Below are positions 34,593 to 47,647 of a stretch of DNA of 64,000 nucleotides, piece by piece; position 1 is the first letter of the stretch, and every line of letters begins with the position of its first letter. The notes under the pieces were generated by a model, which saw only the letters and a program-made list of their open reading frames with translations, was not told the origin of the DNA and made no database searches. The stretch is from contig FJUW01000021.1 of NCBI GenBank assembly GCA_900074885.1, positions 434,001 through 498,000 on the forward strand. The letters are read 5' to 3'. The stretch is from Rhynchosporium graminicola (Eukaryota > Ascomycota > Leotiomycetes > Helotiales > Ploettnerulaceae). The position numbers and the translations under genes are program-made.

Positions 34593-36354
34593 TAGCTATT
34601 ATGGTTCCATATATGCGACTACGAAGTAATAGCGATAGAAGATGTGGGCAGGCTCGATTGAAAGCTTGAATCTCTTCCTCTCACACCGCTTCGTTCATTC
34701 GATTTACGAATGTGTAGAGCACTTACTTGGGTGATCCATTTGGTTAAAATGTAATAAAGACGTAGAGCTTCAGTTCGCGAATTGTCCGATGTGGAGGTTG
34801 ACAAGAAGATGAAGCTCTATAAACGGAGTTGGGAATCAACCGGGATTCAACTCAGCTTCGCGCCAAATGATGTCACTGTGGCCGAGCCGGATTTCATGTG
34901 ACAGCGGCTAATAATAGATCAACTAGCTTATTCGGATTAAATGGAAACAACAATTATATTGGCTGGGGGAAGAGAATGAAGAAGAAATATAATGAGATCT
35001 GGGGTGATCGCTCCTTGTAATAGATCCATGTGTTACAAAATATTTTAGACCGTTACGTGTAACGTTGCTGAACGTTCAGCCTTAATCCTTTAAGCATGTC
35101 AATTTATGTACGTCCTTTAGATTCACATTGCCCTGCTTGAATGCGAGAATTATACGATATTACGAAAGCAATTCTGAGCTACCTTTTGTTGATATATATT
35201 AGTAGGCAGTCTCTAGTAATTTTATGATTATTCATCTTTAACGCTTCAGGGACCTTTCGAAACCCGCGAGCATGAAATTCAAGAGCTTGTGTTACCTCCC
35301 ACAGATGAAGTCAGATCAAAATCCCTTCAAGTCGTACTTTGTATCGAGTTTAGTGACTTGTAGCTAAATAGATATATATCATGTTTTCGAATCCACCAAC
35401 CATTTTCACGCGACACTCACGCGCTACTGTGAGACTACGGGTGAAGCAATCGGGAGACTACACAGGTGACGTTAAGTCGGAGGTCTAAAAGGAGGCATCT
35501 ATTGGACAGTTTCTCCATGAAAATAAGGATAGGAGAAACTCTATGCACTATGCTTCATTATGTAGACTATTTACTTTCTCAGCGGCTATTCCTTTTCATT
35601 TATCTAACGACTTTATGATCATGGGGGCGCAGCTCTGTGAAAGCTCGGCTGCATGGAATTACCCCGCGTCACTAGTCTCTGGGGATCGCATGCCCCGGAC
35701 GATCGAGTAGATGATGAACATGCTAAATCCAAATTGAAAGGCGACGATTTCAAGTCTAACGCTTGAAATGTTGTGGATTACATTTCAGTCCTGCGCTTGT
35801 TGATACTCCAAAATTGGGATTAAGCGACATTCGCTTAAGTCACGGCCCGGGACCGTGATACCGTATTAATGCCGTATTAGTGCAGGATTCTCGTGTACTT
35901 CCCTGAGTGGGTACTCCTGAGCGACTTTGCATTTGCTCAAGAGGGCAGAGATCTAGAGGCGATGTCAAGTGTAGGCAAATGTAAGCTTAATGGGCTTCGG
36001 TCGGTTGATAATTGATAATAGCAAAGACTTCCAAGATCTCATAGTGAATCAAGATTCTGATTATCATGTTTCCGGAATTATGACGTTATACTGCAGTGAT
36101 CGTCACCACAAATGTCAACTTACAGGTGTAACTAATGTCCTTTCCACAGCTGCTAAGCGAGGGGGGCCACGCGGGCAATTGAACCTCAGATTCCTCAAGG
36201 AGGAGTTTCATTTCTCGCAGGATCCATATAATACAATCTCGCAAAGCGTTGAGTCGCCCTAGAGGTTCCGCAAGCGACCTTAATTATCAATTCTTGTTGT
36301 TGTTGCACTGGTGCCATAATCGGAAGTTCTCAAACTCTACCAACCGTCAACACA
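34593..36354. other. Intergenic, AT-rich, no gene seen
   Basis: 1.76 kb between divergent genes. Apart from the possible leader exon at 34619-34804 (minus) I find no supported coding sequence; the ORFs at 35990-36262 and 36249-36554 (plus) show no domain, and the second is a shadow of the reductase gene. Promoter elements for both neighbours should lie here. Confidence 0.5.
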
Positions 36355-37861
36355 ATGTCAGCTACTACTCACCAAATCGTCCGCTCCGCAGGCATATTCC
36401 ATGGACTCCCTACCTACAACAAGGATATCTCGGGGCTGACGGCAATTGTGACTGGAGCGAACGGTATCTCAGGTTATCACATGGTCAAAGCTCTAGCCTC
36501 AGCTCCCCAGCGATGGAAAAATATCTACTGTTTCTCCCGAAGACCACCGCCTGAGTATTTCTTCGATGGTCTCGGTGAAGGTTCATCTCGAGTTGAGCAT
36601 ATCTGCGCTGATTTTTTAACGGATCCTCCGCATATTGGCAAGATTCTTGATTCCCGTATTGTTCATGTGTAAGGAACGCCAATTGGTATTCTAGCTCTGA
36701 GTAGGTGCTAATGATTGATTTGTTTAGAGATCATGTCTTCTTCTTTTCATATATGCAGCCTTCGCAAAAGGGCGGCATTCTTTCCATGTGGTCCGATGCA
36801 GATATACTTGCAGATGTGAATGGTAAGTAGGCAATCAAGGCAGTATAAAGGTAGTACACTAATGCAGCCAGCAAAACTCCTTAACAACTTCCTCGAAGGG
36901 TTGCGTTTGTCGAGACTCAAGCCAGAGAGAATTCTCCTCCAGACCGGTGCCAAGCACTATGGATTTCATATTGGTCCCGCCACCAGCCCGTCTTTCGAGA
37001 CAGATGCTCGCGTCACTCTTGAAAGCAATTTCTACTACCTTCAAGAAGATATAATCTTCAAATACTGCAAAGATCATTGCACGAAGTGGAACGTCGTTCG
37101 TCCATCGTACGTCATCGGGGCCGTACGGGACAATTTCCTAAATCACATGGTCGGGATCGCTGTCTATGCTTCGGTACAAGCTCATCTCAATCGACCGTTG
37201 GAGTTTCCAGGAGACTACATTGCTTGGGATAGAGAGTTCTGTCAGAGTACTGCTACATTAAACGCTTATTTGGAAGAATGGGCTGTACTTACTCCGGAAG
37301 CTGGAAACGAGGCCTTCAATAGTCAGGATGGGCTACCTTTTACTTGGAGTCGCTTGTGGCCGTATCTGGCTAGCTGGTATAGGACAAATTGGAGTCCACC
37401 GGAGCCTGATACTTCCAAGTACCGGTCTACTGAGTCGAGGCACAAGAATGGGACCCCAAGAGGGTAAGTCAAGCCACTTACAATCCGTCAATCTTTCTAA
37501 AATCAACAATAATGCTGACTATCCATACAGATATGGTCCCTCTTGTGTAGTCCGATCGACATTCAGCTTCATGGAATGGTCCGAAAGACCTGAGGTAGTG
37601 AAAGCTTGGCAAGAGCTCTCCCAAAAACACAACTTACTTCTCGATCCATTTGAAGACCGAGGCAAGATATTCGGTATCACAGATTCGGCCGTTATCGGAG
37701 GTTGGGCCTTGTCTTTGAGTATGCGAAAGGCACGGAAAATGGGCTTTCATGGCACTGTTGATTCTTATGAGTCTATGTTTCGGACACTACATGATCTTGC
37801 AAAATTGCGTGTCATCCCGAGACCAGCTCAGTCAGATTTTATCGAAGATGTTCAGGTCTGA
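36355..37861 (+). CDS. PRISE-like NAD(P)-dependent reductase/epimerase (SDR)
   Basis: Four exons: 36355-36668, 36728-36822, 36872-37463, 37531-37861 (443 aa); introns 59, 49 and 67 bp. The Rossmann dinucleotide motif TGANGISG lies at residues 33-40, followed by YCFSRRPPP (the cofactor-discriminating strand) and HICADFLTD. Downstream, LLQTGAKHYGFHIGP and WNVVRPSYVIGAVRDN match the PRISE family (progesterone 5-beta-reductase/iridoid synthase-like SDRs), where the usual catalytic pair is Lys plus Tyr; here K of GAKHYG fits the first. Fungal members often sit in secondary-metabolite loci, but no synthase is visible nearby. Tail to tail with the sugar porter. All junctions rebuild family residues, so the gene appears intact. 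Confidence 0.85.
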
Positions 37862-38454
37862 ATGTTAATACATTCGGTTCGGCGTATCCGGTATGAACAA
37901 AGTACAATTTCAATGAATCTTCTTCTCTGTAAGGAGCTCTTATGATGAGTCTTAATGTCATCACGGTTTTCAAACCGAAGAGTTATGGATTAATGAGAAA
38001 AAAAAAACTGCTTTAATGTTCAGATAGCATTCGAACTTCCAGACTGAAATGAGCCGCCTGATTCAGAGGTTATGCTCATATTATTTTTATGTCGGCCTAG
38101 CACTCACCTTCGTACTACGATTGCATATTACAAAACCTTGTCCCCTGGCAGCTGGAAGGCGCACTAGAACTGACTAGTGCAAATTATATAGCCGAAAACA
38201 GCGAGGTACAAACAAGAGTGCTCGGTTGCTAAAAATTAACCGAGATAACCGAGACTGTCAGATCTAAAAATTATACAGCAGCGGATATGTTGAGAGATCA
38301 TTTCTTTCATGGCTCGGAAAGAATCACAACTAAAGAAAGGCACTTGGCAGTCACAGAATGGGAGTCTGGAGATTGAAATGTAAACAAAATATCATCAAGG
38401 TCATCTAATTCATAACGAATATGCACAGCCAGGCAGCAGCCATGGCTTATTCCT
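37862..38454. other. Intergenic between convergent genes
   Basis: Contains an A9 run near 38000 and AT-rich stretches, the shared 3' flank of the reductase and the sugar porter. No ORF of interest; the one at 38307-38660 (minus) is a shadow. Confidence 0.5.
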
Positions 38455-40210
38455 TTATACCTTCTCGATCTGAGTAACCGTCTCTCTTGTGGTGTTATCC
38501 TTCTCATGCGCATACCTGTCTGCTTCAGCCTGCTGCACGTTCGCATCATCCTCTCCGAATCTCCCGATCTGATACCACTTAAGTGTGAACAACCTATCCA
38601 TACCCTCGAGACTGCGCCCGGCCGTCTCAGGGATGAAGAACCAGGCCCAAGCCCCACCAACCATAGTTATAACGGTGAACAACCAGAACGTACCTGCTGG
38701 GCTCAAGCCTCCCTCATCAATAGGAAGAAGCATGTTGGGCACAGCGCGGGAGTTTCCGTATTGGTTGACGAAGTGGAAGCACATCACCATCGAACTGGAA
38801 ATAGCACGAATACGGAGAGGGTAGATCTCAGCGTTAAGAAGGTACTGCATCGAGTTCCAACCCATGGCCCATCCGAAACCAGAGATGTAGATCATGACGA
38901 TGGCGGCAGTAGAGGCTTGTTTCTGGGACTTGGTGAAACTTTCGCCATCTTTGAGTTGGGGAACGGCAGTGAGATATGCGGCGATGAAGCACATGGAAAT
39001 GGCTTGGAGAGTGATACCGATACCGAGAGAGCGTTTACGTCCGATCACATCAACCAAGAAGAGAGCGCACATAATGGCAGCTACGAATTTGACGACACCG
39101 AAAATGGCTGTTGCGAATAGCTTCTCGTTTTGGCCTTTCGTGCCAAGCAGGGCGAAGAATTCAGGCGCGTAAATGGTGATTGATTGCGCTCCTGACCACT
39201 GCGAGAGGAGTTGAGAGAAGAGACCAAGGTAAATACGGTAGAAGTTGTTGGGCATCAAGAACATCTCCTTGAGGTAGCCCTTCCAGCCTTGACCAAGGGT
39301 AGCTTCTTGCTCTTCATGGAGTTGTTGTTGGATGTCGGCGATTTCCTTGATGACGTGGTCATGGTCGATAGAAAGGTTACGAACACGGGCGAGGTTAGAA
39401 GTGGCTTCGTCATCTTTGCCAATCTTGACGAGGTAGCGGGGGGATTCGTAGTTGAAGAAAGAGAGTAGAATAATGATGCCGGCGAACATGATGTGGATTG
39501 TGGTTGGGACGACCCTGGAATCGTTAGTACGCGTTCTCATTTGGAAGGACACTGAGAATAGACTTACCATTGATTTGTGGTTCCCTTCTTGATGTGTAAC
39601 TCCGATCCCCAACTAGCGAAATAGGCGAGCATGATACCGATGTAGACTGATCCAGAGAAGGCACATGTGCAAAGTCCACGAACGGATTTAGGTGCAATCT
39701 CAGAGAGGTAGACAGGGGCGACGACGGTGGTTTGACCGATACCCAGTCCAGCAATGAATCGACCAGCGTATACTTGTCCCATACGACCGCCGTTGGTTAG
39801 GAAGATGACGATACCAAGGATCCACAGACAGCAGAGTTGTCGGGTAGCCCAAAGACGTCCGATACGATCACAGAGAATGAATGCACTTGGGATTATTAGC
39901 TTGGTAAATTGCCTTATGAGAAGTGTACTTACAGAGCGGCGCCTCCGACAGAACCGATCTGAACCATGGCAGAAATGTTTCCCTTGACATTTGCAAGTTG
40001 GACTTTATCCATGACATCGAGACCGAGAAGCTTTTGAAAGTTGGATTTCGCGAGCGTACCAGAGATAAGGCCCTCGTCAATACCTCGAGCAGCACCCATG
40101 ATACCGAAAGAGACGACAGCGAACCATAATCGCCAGTTCAGAACTTCTTTTGGATCATCTCCGCGGTTAAGCTTGAAGATATTTTGGGGTTTTCCACCAC
40201 CGCCGGCCAT
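38455..40210 (-). CDS. MFS sugar porter (hexose/quinate transporter type)
   Basis: Exons 39933-40210, 39568-39885, 38455-39514 (551 aa); introns 53 and 47 bp, the first of these with a GTACTAACG branch. Sugar-porter signatures occur in order: GGAAL...CDRIGRLWATRQ after TM2, GRFIAGLGIGQ...PVYLSEIAP, ESPRYLVKIGKDDEA before the central loop, DVIGRKR in the second half and PETAGRSLEGMDRLF after TM12. The N-terminus (NWRLWFAVVSFGIMGAARG) is the family's first membrane segment. It should be a 12-TM plasma-membrane symporter or facilitator for a monosaccharide or quinate-like substrate; which one cannot be read from sequence. Length is normal and no lesion is visible. Confidence 0.88.
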
Positions 40211-43200
40211 TGTGACGATAGCAAGGAGAAGTTGATAGGGATGAGGAGGTCGAAAGAGAAGGAGGATGGGTAAAGGTTGGTCAAAACTTGTCTTGCCTGA
40301 AATCAGTTACACAAGGGAACACGACATCTTTATATCCCCCACCTTATCAGTTTCCCCGTGGAGAAATACAGCGCTACTCGAACTCAAAGCCCCAGACCCC
40401 TCATGGTGATCTCGATTGGACTAGTCTGTAGACTACATCACACACACACACTGTACGAGTATGTACTCCGTTGTGGACTTGTGAAGGTTACACCAGGCGT
40501 AGCCAGCCAAGTTGCACAATTCAACTATCGGATCCACTTCTATTCTGGAAATTACCCAGAGCTTTGGTCAAATTCCCTGTATCCTCTCCAGTTTTTCTCT
40601 CCACGCATGCATACTAAGTAGGTATATATTCTAGCTGCTGGGCGCCAAGAAGCATGACCACTTCTGGAGCCATTAAGCCCTCCCCAAAGTGAGCAAACTT
40701 CTGCAGGTGCGAGATGAACAGGAAAGTCGACTCGAAGATCCCGTCAGCTCTCGGTCCGACCTCCACACCTTTTCTGAGTTTACTGGCATTTGCTGTACGG
40801 GGAGACGGGGTAGTGTATTGACACCCCAACTCCCCGACTTCAAGCCTTTTTACGCCGGATTTCCTGGGCGCCGGAAGTCTTGGAGAGCTTGCCCGATATT
40901 GTCCCGTTTCTGGGAAATGCTTTCCTGCGCCACGGTGAGCGCCGGGAGTCAGTCTTGAAAACTAGAAGTCAGCTATGAGTTGGTGCCTCGCTTGAAGAAT
41001 CAAGGGGTGGGATTGGCAGTGCTTGTGTACGCCAGGCTGCTTGGTAAATCGCATAAGCATAAGCATGAGCTACAGAGTACGAGGTCAAGTACAGGACTAC
41101 ATTCCATTACGCTCGAATTACGGTATCCCAGATCGGGGGGTGTGGTTTGGAGAGACTACCAAGTGGATTCCTCCCCGTTTAGTTCTTCTGTCGGTCACGC
41201 GAACAGTGACGCCGCTAAATCCCCAGATCGTTAGTGTCACTTTCATGTCAGTGTCGCAACCCCAGACTAAATAGACTTGCCGCCGTCCAATTCGTTAGCT
41301 TTGAACCTCAGACAGTCTGCACCGTCAGAGGCCGCTGGAAGCGATCTCACCCTAGAAAACAAAAGCACCTCTAAACTCTCCGAGCACAAGGATACCCCCT
41401 CGTCCACTCAGAAACTCGAAAGGCTAACAAGATTATCCAATCACCAGCAGTTAATAAGAAAACTTGATATTGACTTTCTACTAGCTTCGGTCCACCTCCG
41501 CGACTCTACATATTGGCACCTGAACACGGGACAAGATCTTGGTGGTGAGCTTGTGGAGCTTAATCCAGCTTGTTGCTGGAAGCAGAGGCAATTCCGAGAC
41601 TTGGAAGCTCCCCCTCGTCCAAAGAAGAGGAATTTCCCGGCCCGATTTATTCTCTCCTCTGTTCACATTGCGGGTTTCGTTCCGAGATAGTTTTAGCGAG
41701 GACGATTGAAAGCTGGAGACTCCATGCTGCGGGGTTCTGCCCGAGACACTACCGCTTGTAGTATTGGATGCTTTAAAGTCTTCATACATGCAAGAATTGG
41801 CTTGCCAGCCACCAGCTTCGGGGAGAAATGGGGAAGTGTTCCTGCATAATTAGATTGGTTGGTGCTACAATCGAAACCTATCCATGATCTTCCAGAAGAT
41901 CTTTCTGCGGCGTTTTGCCATACCGGTTCCTTCTCGTCCGGCGATTTTTAAATGTCCGTTGGCCTTTTCATGATCTAATTTTGATCAACATGTGAAGCTA
42001 TGATATTCGTTCACACTTGTTATCCGAGACTGTTGGCATGTATGAGTAAGCCGCAAATGGTACCTTTCTCACCGCCTCCCGTCACTCTCCACTTCGAAAG
42101 GCAAGTAGTGAAGCGGAGAAATTTCCCACTTCAACTATGAGAAAATCGAAGGGTTTTCGTTTTCGACCTCAACTAAGAAATGCAGGAATCTCAAAGCCAA
42201 CGTCTTGGCACTGGTGCAGTATTGGATGGGGGTGGCGAAGTGGAGATAGAGAGCTATATATACCCTGACACACACAAGTGAAGCGGAGCATGATTCCCCT
42301 CCCACGAGGAGGAAATCGAACGATCTCCAGTCTCGGCCTCCACCAAGATATGCAGGCCGAGCCTCAAGGCTCACCCGACGCCCTGACATTGGTATCGTAT
42401 CGCTTAGAGAAGGCAAAGTGGAGAAACAGTGACATCTAATGCACTAACGCATTGTAGTGGGCCATCTGGGAGGAGACTAATTAATCAAGTTCAGTCGGCT
42501 GCTTGAGTCAGAAAGGTCAAGCAGGACTCTACTTACGCGACAGGGAAGCGCAAGTTACAGAATAACACATGATTTGAAGACTTTGTTATTGCCACTGTTG
42601 ATCTCTTGCACTTTTCGTGGACATGACATCTTCGCTGCGATCTGGATCACTTCGGCGTGAAGTTGTGTTTTTCATGAATCGATGATTTGGTGAACGATGA
42701 AGAAAGACGACAACTTAAGACGGGATCCATAGGCTTGTTGAGAGGGCAGTCTTGCTGATCATTATGATATCATCCAATATCAAGGGATATATGAGAAATG
42801 GCAAGACTGCCAAAAGGTACTTTGGATATCCACCTGTGTGACTCTGGTATCGAGTATCTACTGACTATAATTCCTTTCTTGATGAAAATATGCTGAAGTT
42901 AATGCAGGCTGAGAAGGTGGTGAAGGTCTTCAGTAGACAGGGGGAAATTTTTTGTATCCTGTACATGAGAATTATGAATGTGTTTATATGGACCGTCGCG
43001 ATTGATGCGAAGGTTGGAAGAAGAATTGTTTAAGATTGAGACAATCCTTAACATAAGGATGGACGCCAGAAAGAGGGAAAAGTAGATGGCTGAAGCAATG
43101 CAGTAGTCGATGTGTCAGCCAAGACTCGGATATGATCTCCAAACCATTCTGAGCTCGATTATCGTACACAGGCTTGAAAAGTGGAAGAGTTCTCGAGGCC

Positions 43201-44655
43201 TTATCTTTCAACATGCCAAAAGAAGGGTGGTGGATCAGGGTCTTGGGCGGGAATTGAAAAAATCACAATCTCTCTAGCTTTGCAACATGTAACTTTTACG
43301 ACGGAATCAGCTTTCTTCCCTCGGTCGTAAGCTGGCGAGGTTTTAGCTGCGGGGAAATTCGAAGTGAAAATTTCACGAGGTAGATTTACGGTTCAACTCA
43401 GGACTGGGTAGGCCGAGGTTGGAAGAGTATAGAATCTTGAGGCATGACGTATTATGAGGAAAGGACGAAATGGAGGTTTGTAACAAGGACACATAGTCGA
43501 TTTAAACGGTGTTTAATTAATACAATCATCCTGTGGACTTTTCGCAGTGTTTCGATATTGCATTATTGTGACAATCCATTCGAAAAATGTAAAAGGACGG
43601 CTTAGACATTTAGAGAGTGCGATATAAACATCGCCGGAATTCCAAAAGTTTGGGCCTTGGGGCGCAGGTAGTGCAAACTATGGACAGAAGTATTGTGTTA
43701 CCCAAGCCTTGTAAGGTGCTAGAAGATCGCTGATTGTCAAGCACGATGCGACACAAGCGATGTGATACAAGCTAATTGAGGGCGACTTGCTCCACTGCTG
43801 AAGAGCGTGGGCAAAATATCAAAATGAATTGAGGAAAATAGCAAATAGGGTACCTGCATTGCACGTAAAAACGATAGGCAAGAATAACGAGTGGCAGAGG
43901 AGTGTCGGATTATGGGTCTCAATTAGTTACTAGCTCTCCTCGATAGTCTGAGGCTGGATGGATTACTCATTATTATACTAGTTGTTCAAGGCTTCAAGAG
44001 GAATAATCGAAGACAATTAAGCCTTGCGACTATAAGATCATGAGATCAGTCACGTAAAGGCTGTTTAACGACTCCCTTGAGATATTGGTTCGAAATTGTC
44101 GAGCCAAGCAGAATGCTTTTCCTGTTCAACGCTGCCTCAGATCAAAGTACGATTTAACTTTTATCGTAGTTATTTCTTACTGTTTTGAATCACAACAGCT
44201 TTGCCCGTCGTAGAAGTATTCAACAACATGCTCCCAATATACCTAAAATAAATGTCGACAGGTCGAGGCTTTTCTACAAATTCCTGATAATAAATCCAGA
44301 CTGACATGCCAGCCGTTGAATCGAAATTTCCCTTCTAGAAATTTTGAATAAATCGACGTGATGATTGAGGTTATCTTGATCGGAGATATGCGTCTACCTC
44401 CCATTGCCATTTGTTTTGTTTCGATCGCTTCTTGATCATCCTCAAACCGATCTAAGCGAGCCAATCTCCGCTCACGTCTCTCACTGAACCTCATCCTTCA
44501 AAATCGACCACACGCTGCTATCTAGAGTGCCCATCCCATCAAAGACTCGGATTAATAGGCGGAGAGTTCTCGAAACGAAATTTCTCAGCGCTTTGTGTAA
44601 CAACACGCCCATTAATGCGCAGCTGTGCTACCAGGCGTCTCATGCACGTCGCCGG
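40211..44655. other. 4.4 kb gene-poor stretch
   Basis: Candidate ORFs (40980-41274, 41277-41690, 42135-42416, 42984-43214) start at non-ATG codons or lack any domain, and none forms a multi-exon model I can support. The stretch holds a diverged tandem repeat at 42108-42425. The 5' leader, and perhaps the true start, of the gene annotated at 44656 may lie at the right end. Confidence 0.45.
42108..42425. repeat. Diverged two-copy tandem repeat, period about 170 bp
   Basis: Copies at about 42108-42247 and 42278-42425 share GTGAAGCGGAG, AAATCGAA, TCGRCCTC, ACYAAGA, ATGCAGG and AAGTGGAG in the same order. Middle parts are strongly diverged. No ORF runs through both copies. Confidence 0.55.
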
Positions 44656-46459
44656 ATGAGGAGCAGTCGCTGCATGCCGAGTAGATTTCAGCATCATCAG
44701 CCTCAGCCTCGTCGCAAGATCTTCAACGTCAAATCACCTCACCGACTCTTACGCCGGCCCCAAACTTCTTCCAACGTACGACCATTTGACGGATTGCTTG
44801 AAACCCCTCGCGACGGAGCAGCGAACTCAGTAGCTCTGCCAAGGAAGAAGATATTCACAATAGCTCCTCGTAACATGTTTGGGATAGATTCGCTGCTTGA
44901 AGATAGGGATCGGGATATAGACGATGGCAATTTTGATGATATCGTAAGTTCATCCTTCGCAAACACGACATTGCGACTTCCTTTTGGTGTGCAGAAGCTG
45001 ATGACCATCAAGAGCCAATTTATGGATGTGGCCGAGAGCTCATACACAAACGATGCACAAGAGATCCGAACATTTTGCGGCGATGAGTCTTCTTCATGTA
45101 CATCAGTTGTGGACAGCACAAATGATGGGATCTTGACTCCTACTTGTACCTTAGACGAAAACTATTCAGAAGCCGCTTATCCGCCTGTGTCATTCGTTAC
45201 AGGTGTGAGACGGAAGATTTCTAGATCATGGGAGAAAATCAACCGACCAGACTCGCTCGGTTTTCAGAACTCGATGGCCCACGTTGGTATTGAACAAGAG
45301 ATTAACAGGCGTGTCCACGCGGAGTTACTGGTGAGAGAACTAGCAGTTCTGAGAAGGGAGAAGCAGGAATGGCTGCGAAAAGGCGAGATCGAGAAAGAAG
45401 AGTGGCAACGGAAATTGGAGGAAGAGAAAGAAGCGACTCGAACCATTAAACGGGAGTTGGAGTCGTTCAAAGCTGCTTATATGCAAAGACAAGCTGTTGA
45501 GCAAGCTTTGGCAACTCCGAAAGCACCGATCAGGTTCAAGGATGCGGTGGGAAGGAAATTCTCGTTTCCGTTCCATTTGGCTGCTACGTGGAACGTAAGT
45601 TCTCTCCTTTCTTTGTCAAGTCTATTGAACACTCGAGTAGAATGATGTTGTATGGTGCTAAATGTATCATTCATACTCGTAGGGCATCTCCGAATTGATC
45701 AAACAAGCTTTCCTCCACGTTGACGTCCTAGGTCCGCATGTCAACGACGGACACTTCGATCTGATATGTTCGAGCGGCCGGTCGACCGGAGAGTATATCC
45801 TGCCACAAGCGTGGGAAGCGATGGTTGAGCCTGGATGGCAGATTACGATGCACATGTGGCCGCTACCTGGGATGCCTCAGCGTGTTGGGCGCAATGTGGA
45901 TTCTACAATTCCCCCACCGCCTCCTCCACCTCCTCCACCGTCTCCATTGCAGAGCCAATCTACTCGTCCGGATGAGATGTGGCCTAGAAAGGGTGGGAAT
46001 CCAGCTAGATCACCCCCTCCACCAGATTCTCGTCCAGCAATTGATGCAGAGAAGATACTGATACAAGAACACCGACCCTACATCCAGTCCTTAACCCTGT
46101 CACCGCCTCGATCCCGCTCTGCTAATACTGCCTCCACTAGCTTCAACTCACCAAATGAAGACGAAGCAATCACCCTCCTCAAAACCATGATCCATACTAA
46201 ACGCATCTTCATAGTCGGTCAAGTAGGCAGGGCAGGACGAACAGTGATACAGGTACAAGTTAGGCCGAAGCAAGAAGGTATGAGAGTGTTGAATGCGTAT
46301 GGGAGGTTATTTGTTAGTGAGATGAGGAGGTTGAAGGATATTGGTTCTTCTGGGGGAGATGAAGAGGTTAGCAAGGAGTCCGAGAGGGATTGGGATGAGG
46401 CTGGTATTATTTATACTGAGTTTGGCAAGATGAAGGGTTGGGGATTTGACGAGAGTTAG
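44656..46459 (+). CDS. Coiled-coil protein with fungal ubiquitin-like domain (ULD_2 type)
   Basis: Exons 44656-45594 and 45683-46459 (571 aa), intron 45595-45682 (88 bp, GTAAGT...CGTAG). The basic, low-complexity N-terminus is followed by a Lys/Glu-rich coiled coil (~residues 218-275). Then comes a ubiquitin-like domain: PIRFKDAVGRKFSFPF, spliced into GISELIKQAFLHVDVLGPHV, then GHFDLI...ILPQAWEAMVEPGWQITMHMWPLP. This pattern is the fungal ULD_2 family, often coupled to coiled coils. A poly-proline run (~389-400) and a second conserved block near the C-terminus follow. The start is uncertain: the frame is open to 44527 through a GTG, and I use the first ATG. An upstream exon is possible. Role unknown; the fold suggests protein-protein contacts. 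Confidence 0.72.
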
Positions 46460-47221
46460 GATGGGAGTTGGAAAGGTGCCCAGTTGAAGAACATCTAAAA
46501 GTCCAATTTGAGGTGTAGTATAAAATTTGAGGTTTAGTGTACGATCGTAGGTTCGATATGATTGAGAATGGTATTTGAGAGAGAGAGACGGATCTGATTG
46601 GAAGTGGAGATGATCAGGCAGCGCTTTTTGGTCCCCTTGGGAAGGATATATGTTCATCAATTTGATATTGGATAAGACATATTTGTATGGCTCGGAGTAA
46701 ACCCGACCCCCCTTTACCAATGGATCGACTCGACCAGTTCGTCAGGATACATCACAAATATGATGATCCCCAGTAAAACCCGACCAAGCCTCCCCAGTAA
46801 CATAATACCATTCTCCATACTTTTCATATTCACAGGGGGCACGGACACCGAGATCGCAGAGTCACACTGGAAATAATTAGCGGACCTCAAGTTAACATTA
46901 CAGTTTCACAAGGATCTAGTTCTCAAGTGTGGGTTTCCCGTTTCCCTATTTTCCGCTAGCTTTGTGAACGGGAATGGCGTCGTAAGAAAGTAGTGTAAGA
47001 AAATAGAGCTGTCAGTTGGAGAAACCGAATATGAAAGTGGAAATTTGTAATAAAAGGCATACGACCTTGAAACCCATGTGTGGTAGACTGACATGGGCGA
47101 TGAAAGAGATTATGTGAAGCATTTATAATTGACTGGCCGTTACTAGTGTGCGAAAGATAAACCATTCTAGTCGATTATAAGTGATTAAAATCTGTTTAAT
47201 TAGAAAGGTTTAGCTACAGTA

Positions 47222-47307
47222 CCTAGTTTTTGCCGTTGATTAGATTGGATTATGACCTCCTAATCTATTCAAAAGGCAAAAACTAGGAGGTCATAATCTA
47301 ATCTAAT
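47222..47307. repeat. Two overlapping, interlocked inverted repeats
   Basis: Arm A at 47222-47234 (CCTAGTTTTTGCC) is exactly complementary to 47275-47287. Arm B at 47239-47262 is complementary to 47284-47307 with one mismatch. The right arms overlap by four bases (TAGG, 47284-47287), so the two hairpins compete. Confidence 0.85.
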
Positions 47308-47647
47308 GATTCTAATATAATCATTTCGCACACTGGCCATCACGTTCTCCTTGGATCTTCGTTTTGCAATGTTCATGATTCACTTCAATCTCTCCCTTTG
47401 ACTTATCCAAACTCACTCCCTTCGTTACAAAAGCTTTAGATTCTGCCGTATTCACTGCTAAATTCTATGGGAATGTTGAAATGGTGCTGGCCTCTTTTAT
47501 GGGTGAAATACCAGAGCCGTTATGATCTTTAGAATAAAGCCAAATGGGCTGCTATTGCCTTACGGTAAGCAATTTGATGATGAAATATGATTGAATGAGG
47601 CATTCGTTCTACCGCCAAGTAGGCAGGAATAACGATGATATCTAAAT

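Noticed and set aside
38506..39120. 204-codon plus-strand ORF opposite the sugar porter
   Set aside because: Antisense shadow; the minus strand carries all sugar-porter signatures.
36300..40210. Possible secondary-metabolite cluster around the PRISE-like reductase
   Set aside because: Only a reductase and a sugar porter are present; no synthase, terpene cyclase or pathway regulator lies next to them.
41277..41690. 137-codon plus-strand ORF in the gene-poor stretch
   Set aside because: Begins at TTG, no domain and no splice partners; possible remnant but not supportable.
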